A DNA stretch of 64,000 bases, taken from NCBI GenBank assembly GCA_965246915.1, contig CBDFGB010000004.1, positions 62,001-126,000 on the forward strand, written 5' to 3'. Below the pieces are notes generated by a model. The model was not told the origin of the DNA. It did not search any database and saw only the letters and a program-made list of their open reading frames with translations. Position numbers and translations under genes: made by a program. This stretch comes from CAVRQM01 sp965246915 (GTDB lineage Bacteria; Pseudomonadota; Alphaproteobacteria; Acetobacterales; Acetobacteraceae). Every line of letters begins with the position of its first letter. Positions within the stretch are counted from its first letter, which is position 1. Shown one piece after another: positions 41,872 through 51,223 of this stretch.

Positions 41872-43349
41872 TGCCCGTCGCCTCCTCGTATCGCGGTGCT
41901 GCGAATCATGCCGAGCTCGGCGGCGCGTTCTTCGATGTCGTCACGCCGGCCGAGTTCCCCCGCGCGATCCTGCGCCACCGCGATCAGCGCGCGGCGGCAT
42001 CGGTCGGATTGGACACGCTCACCGACGCGGAATGGGTCGACCATTTCGCGCGGTTCAAGCCGCTTCCCGGCACGTTCCCGCACCCGCTCGCGCTGCGCTA
42101 CCACGGCCATCAGTTCCGGTCGTACAATCCGGATCTGGGCGACGGACGCGGCTTCCTGTTTGCCCAGATGCGTGATCGCGACGGCCGCTTGCTCGATCTG
42201 GGCACCAAGGGCAGCGGCACGACACCCTGGTCGCGCACCGCCGACGGCCGCCTGACCCTGAAAGGCGGCGTGCGCGAGGTGCTCGCCACCGAGATGCTGC
42301 AGGCGCTGGGTGTCGAGACCTCGAAATCGCTCAGCCTGATCGAGACTGGCGAGGATCTGGTCCGTCACGACGAGCCTTCGCCCACCCGCTCGGCCGTGCT
42401 GGTGCGGCTGTCGCACGGTCATGTCCGCATCGGCACGTTCCAGCGTTTCGCCTATCTTGGCGAGATCGAGAACCTGCGTCGGCTGCTGGACTACTCGGTG
42501 CGCACGTACCACCCGGCGGCCTGGCGCGACGACGAGGGCGCGCGGGCCGTGGCGTTCCTCGCCTCGGTGCAGGCGGCGGTCGCACGACTCGGCGCGCAGT
42601 GGATGGTCGCCGGGTTCGTCCACGGCGTGCTGAATACCGACAACATCAACATCACCGGCGAGAGTTTCGACTACGGGCCGTGGCGGTTCCTGCCGACGTA
42701 CGATCCGGCGTTCACCGCCGCCTATTTCGACGACCACGGGTTGTACGCGTATGGGCGTCAGCCGGACACGCTGCTGTGGAACCTCACGCGGCTGGCCGAA
42801 TGCCTGTTGCCGCTGGGCGACAAGGACGCGCTGATCGAGGTGCTCCGAGGGTTCCCCGATCTGTATCGGCGGGAGCACGATGCTGCCCTGCTGCGGCGGC
42901 TCGGCCTGGCCAGCGCCGGCCCAGAACAGGACGCGGCGTTGTCGCTTGCGTGGTGGGCGGCGCTGCGCGACTCCCAGGCGCCATTCGAGCAGGCGCATTT
43001 CGACTGGTATGCGGGCCGGGCGGCCAACGCGGGCGCGTATGGCGAGGTGTTCGCTCCGGTGCGAGAGGCGCTGACCGGGTTCGCCGCCGCCGCTTGGGCC
43101 AATCCTGACGCTGATTACTTCTCTTGCGCCAGGGCATGCACGATGCTGATCGAGGATGTCGAAGCGATCTGGGCGCTGGTCGCCGAGCGGGACGACTGGA
43201 CGGCGTTCGCGGACAAGATCCACAAGGTTCGAACGATGGGTGCGGCCACCGGCCTTGTGACGGGCGATGGACGCCGGTTGGCATTCCAAGCAGACTCGCG
43301 CGATGCGCCAAGTCCGCCGCCGCACGCTGACCGATGCGGACCGTGCTGA
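41871..43349 (+). CDS. selO: SelO-family protein adenylyltransferase (YdiU)
   Basis: 492 residues. Pseudokinase fold that transfers AMP to protein Ser/Thr/Tyr residues, linked to redox stress. Recognisable blocks are HPLALRYHGHQFRSYNPDLGDGRGFLFAQ, DLGTKGSGTTPWSRTADGRLTLKGGVREVLATEML, and FVHGVLNTDNINITGESFDYGPWRFL with the catalytic Asp/Asn pair. The C-terminus is unlike E. coli YdiU and ends in CGPC. The last 47 bases overlap the downstream Smr gene in another frame. Confidence 0.9.
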   Translation: MPVASSYRGAANHAELGGAFFDVVTPAEFPRAILRHRDQRAAASVGLDTLTDAEWVDHFARFKPLPGTFPHPLALRYHGHQFRSYNPDLGDGRGFLFAQMRDRDGRLLDLGTKGSGTTPWSRTADGRLTLKGGVREVLATEMLQALGVETSKSLSLIETGEDLVRHDEPSPTRSAVLVRLSHGHVRIGTFQRFAYLGEIENLRRLLDYSVRTYHPAAWRDDEGARAVAFLASVQAAVARLGAQWMVAGFVHGVLNTDNINITGESFDYGPWRFLPTYDPAFTAAYFDDHGLYAYGRQPDTLLWNLTRLAECLLPLGDKDALIEVLRGFPDLYRREHDAALLRRLGLASAGPEQDAALSLAWWAALRDSQAPFEQAHFDWYAGRAANAGAYGEVFAPVREALTGFAAAAWANPDADYFSCARACTMLIEDVEAIWALVAERDDWTAFADKIHKVRTMGAATGLVTGDGRRLAFQADSRDAPSPPPHADRCGPC

Positions 43350-43830
43350 GTGGGCCGCCTATGCCCGCCTTCTCAGGCCGTTGCACGGTCGCGAACTCCC
43401 GCCCGAACCCGCATCGCCACCCAGTCCGATCAGCACTCCGAAGGTTGAAGCCCCCGCCTCCCCTCGTCCGGTTCGAACCACTGCGCTAGCGGTGGGCGCG
43501 TCCCCGGGCGGTCTCGACGCGGCAAGTTGGAAACGCCTGCGGTCCGGGCGGTTGTCGCCGGAACGCCGGCTCGATCTGCATGGCCAGACCGCGCAACGGG
43601 CGCACGCGACGCTGGTCGGCTTCCTACAGGCAGCGCACGCCGATCAGGTGCGTTGCGTCGAAATCATCACCGGACGCGGCGAGGGCGAAATCGGCGGCAT
43701 TTTGCGCCGCGAGCTGCCGATGTGGCTGAACGCGCCGGCGCTGCGGCCATTGGTCCTCGCCGCGGTGCATCCGCACCCGCGCAACCCGGGTGCGGTGCGA
43801 CTGCTGCTGCGACGGACGCGGATCAGTTGA
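43303..43830 (+). CDS. Smr/MutS2-domain protein
   Basis: 175 residues from ATG 43303. A basic N-terminus (RRRTLTDADRAEWAAYARLLRPL), a Pro/Ser-rich linker, then an Smr domain at about residues 85-170: RRLDLHGQTAQRAHATLVGFL with the LDLHG motif and VEIITGRGEGEIGGILRRELPMWL, where the family has TG.G. Smr domains cut or bind branched nucleic acids. The 3' end overlaps the convergent porin gene by 8 bases. Confidence 0.88.
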   Translation: MRQVRRRTLTDADRAEWAAYARLLRPLHGRELPPEPASPPSPISTPKVEAPASPRPVRTTALAVGASPGGLDAASWKRLRSGRLSPERRLDLHGQTAQRAHATLVGFLQAAHADQVRCVEIITGRGEGEIGGILRRELPMWLNAPALRPLVLAAVHPHPRNPGAVRLLLRRTRIS

Positions 43831-45544
43831 ACGGCAAATACCGGAAACTGAACAGGAAAGCGTTGAGGTCCGAGGACGGCGACACCGAACTCCCGCGCGT
43901 CGGGCCGAGACCGGCGAAGGTGTTGCGGTGGATGTATTCGTATTGCAGACCCGCCTGCATGGTGCCGTAGCTGCCTTTCAAGAACCGATACCACCCGCCC
44001 ACGGTGCCCTCGACCAGACCCGACGTGCTGGCGTTGCAGGTGCCGAGTTCGATCAGGCAGCCCGATAGGTTGGTGTTGGGGTTGCCGTAACCCGAGCTGA
44101 CAGTCCCCTGATTGTAATACTTGTTCCACGCGCCCTCGGCTCCGCCATAGGCGTAGAGGTCGACCTTCGGCGTCGGGTGGGCGACGAAGCCGCCCAGCAC
44201 GGAATAGGCCGGAATCGCCTCGACTTTGCCGCTCGGCGAGAACGTAGCGTCCGGCAGCTGCGACGTGCCGTATCGGCCGACCCCTTGGCCAACCAAGCCG
44301 CTCACCTGGAAATCGAGCTTCTTAGAGATAATCGGCAGGACCATGCCGCCGCCGATACCCTGCCCGGTCGTCATGTAGTTCTTGCCCGTGCCCGTGCTTG
44401 CCGACGACACGCGGCCGCCCAGGAACCGCATCAGCCCATAGAGCTCGTAGTGGCCATAGCCCGGGTCGACCGCCACCTTGGCGATGATGTCGGGCGCGGA
44501 GTTGTTGCTATAGGCCTGGATCGAATTGACGTTTGGGCCGCCGCACGCGGTGTAGTTGAGCGTGCCGCCGGGCGAGGCCGTGGTCGCGGCGACGCCGGTC
44601 AGGCAATTCGGCCCGGCCGAGCCGCTGAATGTGGTCTGCGGCGATTCCAGCGCGAACGCGACATTGATCTTCTTGTCGGCGAAGTCTTTGACGACACGCA
44701 GTTCGGGCTGGCGCTGCCAGTTGAACCCCACCGCATACTGCGCATCGATCGTGAGCGGCGCATTCTCCTGCCGTGGCAGCAACCCGCCGCCGGGCTTGTA
44801 GAGCGTCGCGAGGCTCCAGCCCTGCCCGCCGATCGCATGCAGCCCGTAATCGCTGTTGTCCCATTGGCCGAAGAACTGCCGCAGCCGCAGCGTGTAGCTG
44901 TTGCTCTGGTTGGAGTTCGACGACGACCCCGCGCTGAGAAAGTCCGTCTCGACATAGCTCGTGAGCTTGTCTGCCGGGTCCGGCTGCGCCTCGACCAGCA
45001 GGGACAGTCGGCTCTGCTGCGCGGTCTGCCGAAACTCGCTCTGGTAGTAGTTCGGCGAATTCGCGAGCGGAATGCCGGTGTTGAAATTGCTGTCGATGCT
45101 GGCCGCCTGATTGCGGGAGCGATAGATGCCTTCCGCCGCGACGAACCCGCCCAGCGTCACGGTCACACCGCCGACTTTGAAGGCTCCCGGCGGCAACGGC
45201 GGGCCTGACGGCGCGACGGGCGTGGCGGATGCTGCCTGAGCGGCCACCACGGCGGCCTGAGGGGCGGCCGCCGCCTGCTCGGTGGCTCTCTTCGCTTCGG
45301 CTCGAGCCTGGGCGGCCTCATTTTGCGCCCGTTTGACCTCGGCGTCGCGTTGCGCCGCCTGCCGCTGCAGTTGCTTCAATTGCGCCTGAAGCTGAGCGAT
45401 TTGTGCCTGGATCGCCTGCAGCGTCGCGGCGTCCTGCGCGGCGGCGGGCGTGCTGAACAGCATGCCGCCCGCAAGCGCGGTCGCCGCGAGCAATCCGGCC
45501 GATGTCAAAGAAAAGCAACGCGAAGCAACGGGCATGACAAGCAT
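43823..45544 (-). CDS. Porin-like outer-membrane beta-barrel protein with N-terminal coiled coil
   Basis: 573 residues. A signal peptide ending in TPAAAQ is followed by a coiled coil (about residues 40-90: LQAIQAQIAQLQAQLKQLQ and the Ala/Glu/Lys-rich continuation) and an Ala/Pro linker. The rest is a 16-stranded-like barrel pattern that starts VGGVTVTLGGFVAAEGIYRSRN and ends in LFSFRYLPFN. The coiled coil may trimerise the protein or bind peptidoglycan. Some Acetobacteraceae have many such porins; the substrate is unknown. It stands alone in its direction with a 190-base upstream gap. Confidence 0.82.
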   Translation of the reverse strand: MLVMPVASRCFSLTSAGLLAATALAGGMLFSTPAAAQDAATLQAIQAQIAQLQAQLKQLQRQAAQRDAEVKRAQNEAAQARAEAKRATEQAAAAPQAAVVAAQAASATPVAPSGPPLPPGAFKVGGVTVTLGGFVAAEGIYRSRNQAASIDSNFNTGIPLANSPNYYQSEFRQTAQQSRLSLLVEAQPDPADKLTSYVETDFLSAGSSSNSNQSNSYTLRLRQFFGQWDNSDYGLHAIGGQGWSLATLYKPGGGLLPRQENAPLTIDAQYAVGFNWQRQPELRVVKDFADKKINVAFALESPQTTFSGSAGPNCLTGVAATTASPGGTLNYTACGGPNVNSIQAYSNNSAPDIIAKVAVDPGYGHYELYGLMRFLGGRVSSASTGTGKNYMTTGQGIGGGMVLPIISKKLDFQVSGLVGQGVGRYGTSQLPDATFSPSGKVEAIPAYSVLGGFVAHPTPKVDLYAYGGAEGAWNKYYNQGTVSSGYGNPNTNLSGCLIELGTCNASTSGLVEGTVGGWYRFLKGSYGTMQAGLQYEYIHRNTFAGLGPTRGSSVSPSSDLNAFLFSFRYLPFN

Positions 45545-45733
45545 CCTCGACGATCTCGCCGATACGTGACAGAAGGATGACAGAAGCCCGCGGGCACTGT
45601 AACCATACTGTCTTTATTGACGATTGGTTGACCCTGCGCGCCAACGATTGCCGATTTTTCTGAGCACGGGTCAAGCGTTGACTGATGGCGATCAGACGAC
45701 CGGCCCTCCGCTCGAGACACTCACGAGCGGGGT

Positions 45734-47005
45734 ATGGCCAATCGGCAACAGCCCGTGCAAACACATGGCATGCTGACGCGAGACCACCTTCTTGAACTTG
45801 ATCGTAACGATCAGCTCGCTTCGATGCGGTCGCGTTTTATTCTGCCGACGGGCACCGTCTACATGGATGGCAACTCCTTGGGCCCGATCCCGGCTGCGAC
45901 CCCGGAGCGGTTGCGCCGTGTCGCGGTCGAGGAATGGGGCGGTGGCCTGATCGGAAGTTGGAACGACGCCTCATGGATCGATCTGCCGGCGCGGATCGGC
46001 GACAAGATCGCGACCCTCGTCGGCGCGCCGCCGGGCACCGTGCTGGTGGCGGACTCCACGACCCTCAACGTCATCAAAGCGCTGGGCGCCGCACTCGAAC
46101 TGCGGCCGGGGCGCCGCGTCGTGCTCAGCGAGGCCGGTGGCTTTCCGACCGATGCCTACGCGGCGCGGTCCCTGCTCTCGCTGCTGAACCGGGGACATGA
46201 ATTGCGTCTTGTGCCGCCGCAGGACGTGGTCGGCGCGATCGGGCCGGGGGTCGCCTGCGTACTGCTCTCGCACGTCGACTACCGCACCGGCCGACTGCAC
46301 GACATGGCTGCGGTGACGGCGGCGGCGCACGCGCACGACGCTTTGGTGGTCTGGGATCTGGCGCACAGCGCCGGCGCGCTACCGGTTCGCCTCGCGGATT
46401 GCGACGCCGATTTCGCGGTCGGATGCGGCTACAAATTCCTCAACGGCGGACCGGGTGCCCCGGCCTTCATCCATGTCGCCGAACGCCTTCTCCCGGTGGT
46501 CCGTTTCCCGCTTGCCGGCTGGCTCGGCCACGCCGCGCCGTTCGCGTTCGAACCGTCGTTTCGTGCGGCGCCTGGCATCGCTGCCGCCCAGATCGGCACG
46601 CCGCCCGTGCTGAGCATGGCCGCGTTGGAGGTCGGGATCGATCTGGCCTTGAACGCGGATCTGACGCTCGTGCGGGAGAAATCCGTCCGGTTGGGCGAGA
46701 CGCTGATTGCTTTGGTGGAGCAGGAATGCGTGGACCTCGGCCTATCACTTGCCAGCCCCAGTGCGGCGTCGGAGCGCGGCAGTCAGGTCAGCTTTCGGCA
46801 TCCGAACGCCTGGCCCGTGATGCAGGCGCTGATCGCGCGTGGCGTGATCGGCGACATGCGCGCGCCCGACATCCTCCGCTTCGGCCTGACCCCGCTCACA
46901 TTGCGCTACGCCGACCTGTGGACGGCTGCCATGACTCTCGCCGACGTGCTGCGGACCGGCGCTTGGCGTGATGCGTCGTACCAGGAGCGTCGAAAGGTGA
47001 CATGA
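45734..47005 (+). CDS. kynU: Kynureninase
   Basis: 423 residues (411 if the ATG at 45770, MLTRDHLLELDRND, is used). PLP enzyme that cleaves kynurenine to anthranilate and alanine. FILPTGTVYMDGNSLGPIP, ADSTTLNVIKALGAAL, WDLAHSAGALPVRLADCDADFAVGCGYKFLNGGPGAPAF (the Lys binds PLP) and SFRHPNAWPVMQALIARGVIGDMRAP are all kynureninase blocks. No tryptophan dioxygenase or kynurenine formamidase gene is beside it. It converges with a small membrane-protein gene 4 bases away. Confidence 0.93.
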   Translation: MANRQQPVQTHGMLTRDHLLELDRNDQLASMRSRFILPTGTVYMDGNSLGPIPAATPERLRRVAVEEWGGGLIGSWNDASWIDLPARIGDKIATLVGAPPGTVLVADSTTLNVIKALGAALELRPGRRVVLSEAGGFPTDAYAARSLLSLLNRGHELRLVPPQDVVGAIGPGVACVLLSHVDYRTGRLHDMAAVTAAAHAHDALVVWDLAHSAGALPVRLADCDADFAVGCGYKFLNGGPGAPAFIHVAERLLPVVRFPLAGWLGHAAPFAFEPSFRAAPGIAAAQIGTPPVLSMAALEVGIDLALNADLTLVREKSVRLGETLIALVEQECVDLGLSLASPSAASERGSQVSFRHPNAWPVMQALIARGVIGDMRAPDILRFGLTPLTLRYADLWTAAMTLADVLRTGAWRDASYQERRKVT

Positions 47006-47009
47006 ACGT

Positions 47010-47279
47010 TTACGCTCGGGGACGCCGTGGGAACGGGATGACGTTGGAAGGCCGCTCTGGCGGCAGGGCCCTTGCGGGGACGATCGGCGGGAGGACCTGA
47101 CGCGCAGGCGGCGCGGCTCGCAGCCGCACCGGTCGAATCCGCGACGGGACCGGCGGCGCGCGACGCGGCGTCGGCTGGCCACGGCCGCCGCGCCACCATC
47201 GGATCAGCATCGGCCCGAAATACGCCCCGTACGCTCCACCCCACAGCGCGGCCGCGACGATCGCGAGTATGAGGTTCAT
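47010..47279 (-). CDS. Small membrane protein with basic Pro/Arg-rich tail, unknown function
   Basis: 89 residues. One N-terminal hydrophobic segment (MNLILAIVAAALWGGAYGAYFGPMLIRWW), then an Arg/Pro-rich cytoplasmic-looking tail. The ATG overlaps the stop of the glycosyltransferase gene, so it is the distal gene of that leftward glycan unit. The family is unknown to me; a GTG at 47282 is one codon further upstream. Confidence 0.55.
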   Translation of the reverse strand: MNLILAIVAAALWGGAYGAYFGPMLIRWWRGGRGQPTPRRAPPVPSRIRPVRLRAAPPARQVLPPIVPARALPPERPSNVIPFPRRPRA

Positions 47280-48451
47280 CACGCCCGCGGCCGCCTACGC
47301 CGCGGCGGAATACGCGCGCGCGGCTGGGCCATCGCAGCCTGCACCTCAAGCCGCGCGAGGACCCGCAGGCCGACAGCCCGATCGCCATGGCTGCGGAGCA
47401 CCTCGGTCCGGCCGCGTTCGGCCCGCGCACGTCCCCGTGCCGGGTCGTCCAGCCACGGCACAAGCAGCTCGGCCGCCCGGGATACGTCCGGCTCGGCCCA
47501 GCGCTGTCCCGCGCCATACGGGTAGTGCCCCTTGCGAACCCGGACCATCCGATACGGAACCAAAAGGCTGTTGTCCGGCGTCATGAAATCGACGTTGCCC
47601 GACCAGCCGGTGCCCATCGCCAGCCGCCCCTCCGCCATCGCCTCGCCCAGCCCACGGCCAAACCCCTCGGCCCGATGGAGAGACACGAAACAGTCGCAGG
47701 CGCGGATCAGGCTTCGCACGCCGCGGGTGTCGAGCGGATCGGAAAGCACGACGATGTTGGCGTTCCGCCGCAGGGTCATGGCCCAGTCGGAGGCACCAGC
47801 CTCGGCGTTCTTGACCTTGAGCACGAGTTGCAGATCGGCCTCAGGCCGCGCCGCGACAAGCCGCTCCAGCAGAGCGATCGCGCCGTCCGGATTCTTGCGC
47901 GACGCATACGAGCTGAGGTCGAGGAAATGCAGCAGGACGAACGCGCTCTCACGGATCCCGAACCATCTTCGCGGCAGCACCGCACCCATTGGACGAGGCT
48001 CGATTGACTGCCCGATCACATGGCTCTCGATCCCTGACGCCGACAGCGACTCGCGCACGAAGCGGGAGATCGCCCAGACCTCGTCGAAACGCCCGAGCTC
48101 GGCCGCCCACTCGGGCGGATAACGCGGCAGTTCCCAGGCCGGAACGATAATGTTTCGACCGCCATCGAGCCGCCCGCCCAGCGCCTCGAACGCGGCGATC
48201 ACCCGAGGCACCTCGTCGCCGTTGATATGAAAGACCCGCACCCCGCCCGGCGCGTCGCGGCGTTCAAGCGGTTCGACGAGTGACTGATGCGCCGGATCGG
48301 CACGCGACGCATGGCGGAAGATGTCCAACACGCCCGGACGGACGTAGACGGATTCCAGCGCGCGGAGGTGGCTGCGCAGTTGCTCGCCCATGCCGATCGC
48401 CGCGTAGGGATGGCCGATCAACGTGACCGGCACGGCGTCCACGCCGGTCAT
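47279..48451 (-). CDS. GT4-type glycosyltransferase
   Basis: 390 residues from ATG 48451, which overlaps the stop of the large fusion gene (ATGA). GT-B fold, group 1: VTLIGHPYAAIGMGEQLRSHLRAL near the N-terminus, LLHFLDLSSYASRKNPDGAIALLERL in the middle and the nucleotide-sugar motif CFVSLHRAEGFGRGLGEAMAEGRL in the C-terminal domain. It probably adds a sugar to the surface glycan built by this locus; donor and acceptor are unknown. Confidence 0.88.
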   Translation of the reverse strand: MTGVDAVPVTLIGHPYAAIGMGEQLRSHLRALESVYVRPGVLDIFRHASRADPAHQSLVEPLERRDAPGGVRVFHINGDEVPRVIAAFEALGGRLDGGRNIIVPAWELPRYPPEWAAELGRFDEVWAISRFVRESLSASGIESHVIGQSIEPRPMGAVLPRRWFGIRESAFVLLHFLDLSSYASRKNPDGAIALLERLVAARPEADLQLVLKVKNAEAGASDWAMTLRRNANIVVLSDPLDTRGVRSLIRACDCFVSLHRAEGFGRGLGEAMAEGRLAMGTGWSGNVDFMTPDNSLLVPYRMVRVRKGHYPYGAGQRWAEPDVSRAAELLVPWLDDPARGRARAERGRTEVLRSHGDRAVGLRVLARLEVQAAMAQPRARIPPRRRRPRA

Positions 48452-51210
48452 GTCCAGGCTCGTGAGTCGATCGCGTCCCGCAACGCCTCCAGCCAGCGAT
48501 GGCCGTAGCCGGTGTCGGGCTCCAAATGCGCGCCCTCGGCCCATTCGTTCCAGGCGTTGATGAACAAAAGGCGGGAGTCGCCGACCAGCAAGCGGCGGAC
48601 CTCGTCGATCTTCGCCGCGACATAGCCCGCGAACAGTTCTGGCGTGGCACCCTCGAAGCTGGTGCCGCGGAGCCGCTGCCGCGGCGTGTTGTCCCAGCTC
48701 GGGAACACCGCAGGGTAGCGGCGATAGGCCACGCCGGGCCGGTCGATGAAGGCGGCGGCCGTGCGGGCATAATCATAGCGATAGCCGGCCCAGCCCTCCT
48801 TGATGATCTCGGCCGGATGGTCGACTGCCACGGCACGGCCATGGGGCGGGAATTCGACCGCCGCGTCGAAGCCGATGGCGCCCGGCCGCAGGCCGCGATC
48901 CACCGCCTCCATGCTTTCGACATAGACGAGGTGGACACCCGGACAGCCGGCCCGGGCGAACGCTGCTCGACAGGCGCGAGAGAACGCGGCCGCGTCCGGC
49001 AGCAGCAACGGACGATACACCAGGAACAGCGGCCGACCGTCGACGCGCAAATAGCGTGGATCTTGCGCATGGCGAACGGCCTCTGCGATCACCCGCGCCA
49101 GCGTGGCGTCGTCGTAGCGCTGCTCCACGAGAACCTCGCGCTCACCGCCGTCCCAGTGCCGGGTCCAATTCTCGTTGGCCCAGCAAAGGCAATGCGCGAA
49201 GGCGATGTCGTGATTCTCGCGCAGCACGCGCATCGGCGTGTCCAGCAGGCGCATGTCGCCGAAATCATAGTGGTAGACGCAGAACCCGGCGAGGCCGTAG
49301 CGGGCGGCCAGGGCTGCCTGCGCCCGCAGGCTGTCGGCGAGACGAAGGTCGTAGAAACCGAGATCAGCCGGCAGATGCGGCTGATAGTGGCCGGCAAAAC
49401 TCGGCTGCGCGCGCGCGACATTGGTCCACTCGGTGAAGCCTCGCCCCCACCAAGCATCGTTCTGCGGCGTTGGATGAAACTGTGGGAGATAGAAGGCGAT
49501 CGGCCGCACCCGATCCATTTGCGCAAGGCGCTCGCCCCAACGGGCCTGAAGGGTCGCCTGGTTGGCGGCGATGCCGCGCAGCCGCCGCGCGCGGCGCACC
49601 GGGTCGGCCGAGGCGCTCAGATGGTGCGCCACGACCGCGCCGGCGACGTAGCGCACGCGATGCCCGCCCTCGATCAGCCGCAGGCATAGATCGGCGTCCT
49701 CGCAATAGGCCGGCAGATACGCCTCGTCGAACAAGGTGGGCCCGACCGCGTCGCGGCGCACCAGAAGGCACGCGCCGGAGCAATAGGCGACGTCACGGTC
49801 GCAGCAGAATTCTGGATCCTCCGGATCAAGGAACAGACCGACCATGATGGACTGGCCGTCCGGCGTCAGGGCGCAGCCGGCCTCCTGCAGCCGCCCGTCT
49901 GGATACAGCAGCTTCGGTCCGGCCGCCGCCACGGCCGGATCCGCGTCAAGTGCGGCGACAAGGGCATCGATCGCGCCGGGCAGCGGCTGCGCGTCGTTGT
50001 TGAGCAGCAGCACCAATTCGCCCCTGCATCGCGCGAACGCTGCATTGCAGTTGCGCAGGAAGCCGAGGTTTTTCGCCTGCCGTACGACGACGAGGCCCTC
50101 GACCTCGCACAGGACACGGGCCGCTGCCTGGGTGGAGCAATCATCGGCCAAAACGATCTCGAATGGTGTCCGTGGCGGCGCCTCGCTCAGCGCGACGAGG
50201 CAGGCCGTGGTCAATGCCGCCTCGTTGAACGCCGGCACCAGGATCGACAGGCGCGGGGCTTCATGCTGGGGCGGCGCGATACGGCCCAGCATGTCGGCGG
50301 GATCGGCGCAGACCAGCAGTTTGGGGGGCGTGGGGCGGACGGAGTCCTTGCGAAGCTGAAGCGCCTCCTCGCGGGCGCGATCGAACGCGTCGCGGGAGTC
50401 TCGGGCCGCCGCGGCGTCGATCGGCAGCGGCACGCCGACCCGCGGCGTCTCGGCCGACACTGGCGCGCTCGCGGCGGCGGCTGGCCGTGCCGGGCGATCG
50501 TTTGGCACCTGCCGCCCCTCTCGCCGACCATGCGATAGCCAGTGCCGCAACGGAGGGACGGCCGCCTCGGCGACGTCGGTGTAGCGACGCCAATAGAGCG
50601 TGCCGTCGAATCCGGGGCCGGCCGGCCGGCCGGTCGCATCGCCGCGGATGACGAAATCGCGCAGCGCTGCGTAAGGGTCACGCGGCACGTCGTCGAATCG
50701 CTGCGCGTACCAGCCTGGATCGAGCCAGGCATTCGGCCGTGCGCCCGCCGCCAGGCCCTGCCGCAAAAAATGCGCGAGGAGGCCGCGCAGCGGTTCGGGC
50801 AGCCCTGACTCGTAGTAAACTCGATCGAAATACGGACTTGGATCGACGAGGTCCTCCTCCAGTGCGCGGGCCAGCGCCGCCGCGGAGGGTGTCTCGCCAA
50901 GCAACTCCGGGTCCTGCTGGGCGATATGGCGCAGGTCGACCAGCGGATGCGGCGGCCGCCACGACGCGACACCCTTTTCGATGAAATGCAGCAGCGCGTC
51001 CTCGTCCGGCCCGAGATGCGGGTTGGTCGCGCGATACCAGCCGACGTCGAAATACACACTGAGCGGCGGCCGCTGCGCCGCCGGCGCGTCGAGATAGCGT
51101 CGTACGGTGCCGAGGTCGGCGCGTCCGCCGCCAAGGGCCGCGCGGTAATCCGCTTCGGTCACGAAGGGCGAACACAGCAACGCGTGCACCTGCCGCAGGT
51201 CCGACGTCAT
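48448..51210 (-). CDS. Multidomain glycosyltransferase: FY-D repeats + GT2 + WbsX-like domain
   Basis: 920 residues. Residues 1-230 hold about four degenerate roughly 40-residue repeats of the form D..[YW]Y...D[VL]...L.HF...G...GR.P (e.g. LDPGWYAQRFDDVPRDPYAAL). Residues 320-580 are a GT-A family 2 domain (LSILVPAFNEAALTTACLVAL, LADDCSTQ, LVLLLNNDAQPLPGAIDALV, YCEDADLCLRL). Residues 590-920 match WbsX-type proteins (AFYLPQFHPTPQNDAWWGRGFTEWTNV, NENWTRHWDG, FINAWNEWAEGAHLEPD). WbsX proteins are polysaccharide-locus glycosyltransferases with a GH99-like barrel. Likely one enzyme adding two sugars. Confidence 0.88.
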   Translation of the reverse strand: MTSDLRQVHALLCSPFVTEADYRAALGGGRADLGTVRRYLDAPAAQRPPLSVYFDVGWYRATNPHLGPDEDALLHFIEKGVASWRPPHPLVDLRHIAQQDPELLGETPSAAALARALEEDLVDPSPYFDRVYYESGLPEPLRGLLAHFLRQGLAAGARPNAWLDPGWYAQRFDDVPRDPYAALRDFVIRGDATGRPAGPGFDGTLYWRRYTDVAEAAVPPLRHWLSHGRREGRQVPNDRPARPAAAASAPVSAETPRVGVPLPIDAAAARDSRDAFDRAREEALQLRKDSVRPTPPKLLVCADPADMLGRIAPPQHEAPRLSILVPAFNEAALTTACLVALSEAPPRTPFEIVLADDCSTQAAARVLCEVEGLVVVRQAKNLGFLRNCNAAFARCRGELVLLLNNDAQPLPGAIDALVAALDADPAVAAAGPKLLYPDGRLQEAGCALTPDGQSIMVGLFLDPEDPEFCCDRDVAYCSGACLLVRRDAVGPTLFDEAYLPAYCEDADLCLRLIEGGHRVRYVAGAVVAHHLSASADPVRRARRLRGIAANQATLQARWGERLAQMDRVRPIAFYLPQFHPTPQNDAWWGRGFTEWTNVARAQPSFAGHYQPHLPADLGFYDLRLADSLRAQAALAARYGLAGFCVYHYDFGDMRLLDTPMRVLRENHDIAFAHCLCWANENWTRHWDGGEREVLVEQRYDDATLARVIAEAVRHAQDPRYLRVDGRPLFLVYRPLLLPDAAAFSRACRAAFARAGCPGVHLVYVESMEAVDRGLRPGAIGFDAAVEFPPHGRAVAVDHPAEIIKEGWAGYRYDYARTAAAFIDRPGVAYRRYPAVFPSWDNTPRQRLRGTSFEGATPELFAGYVAAKIDEVRRLLVGDSRLLFINAWNEWAEGAHLEPDTGYGHRWLEALRDAIDSRAWT

Positions 51211-51223
51211 CGTGACGGCCGCG

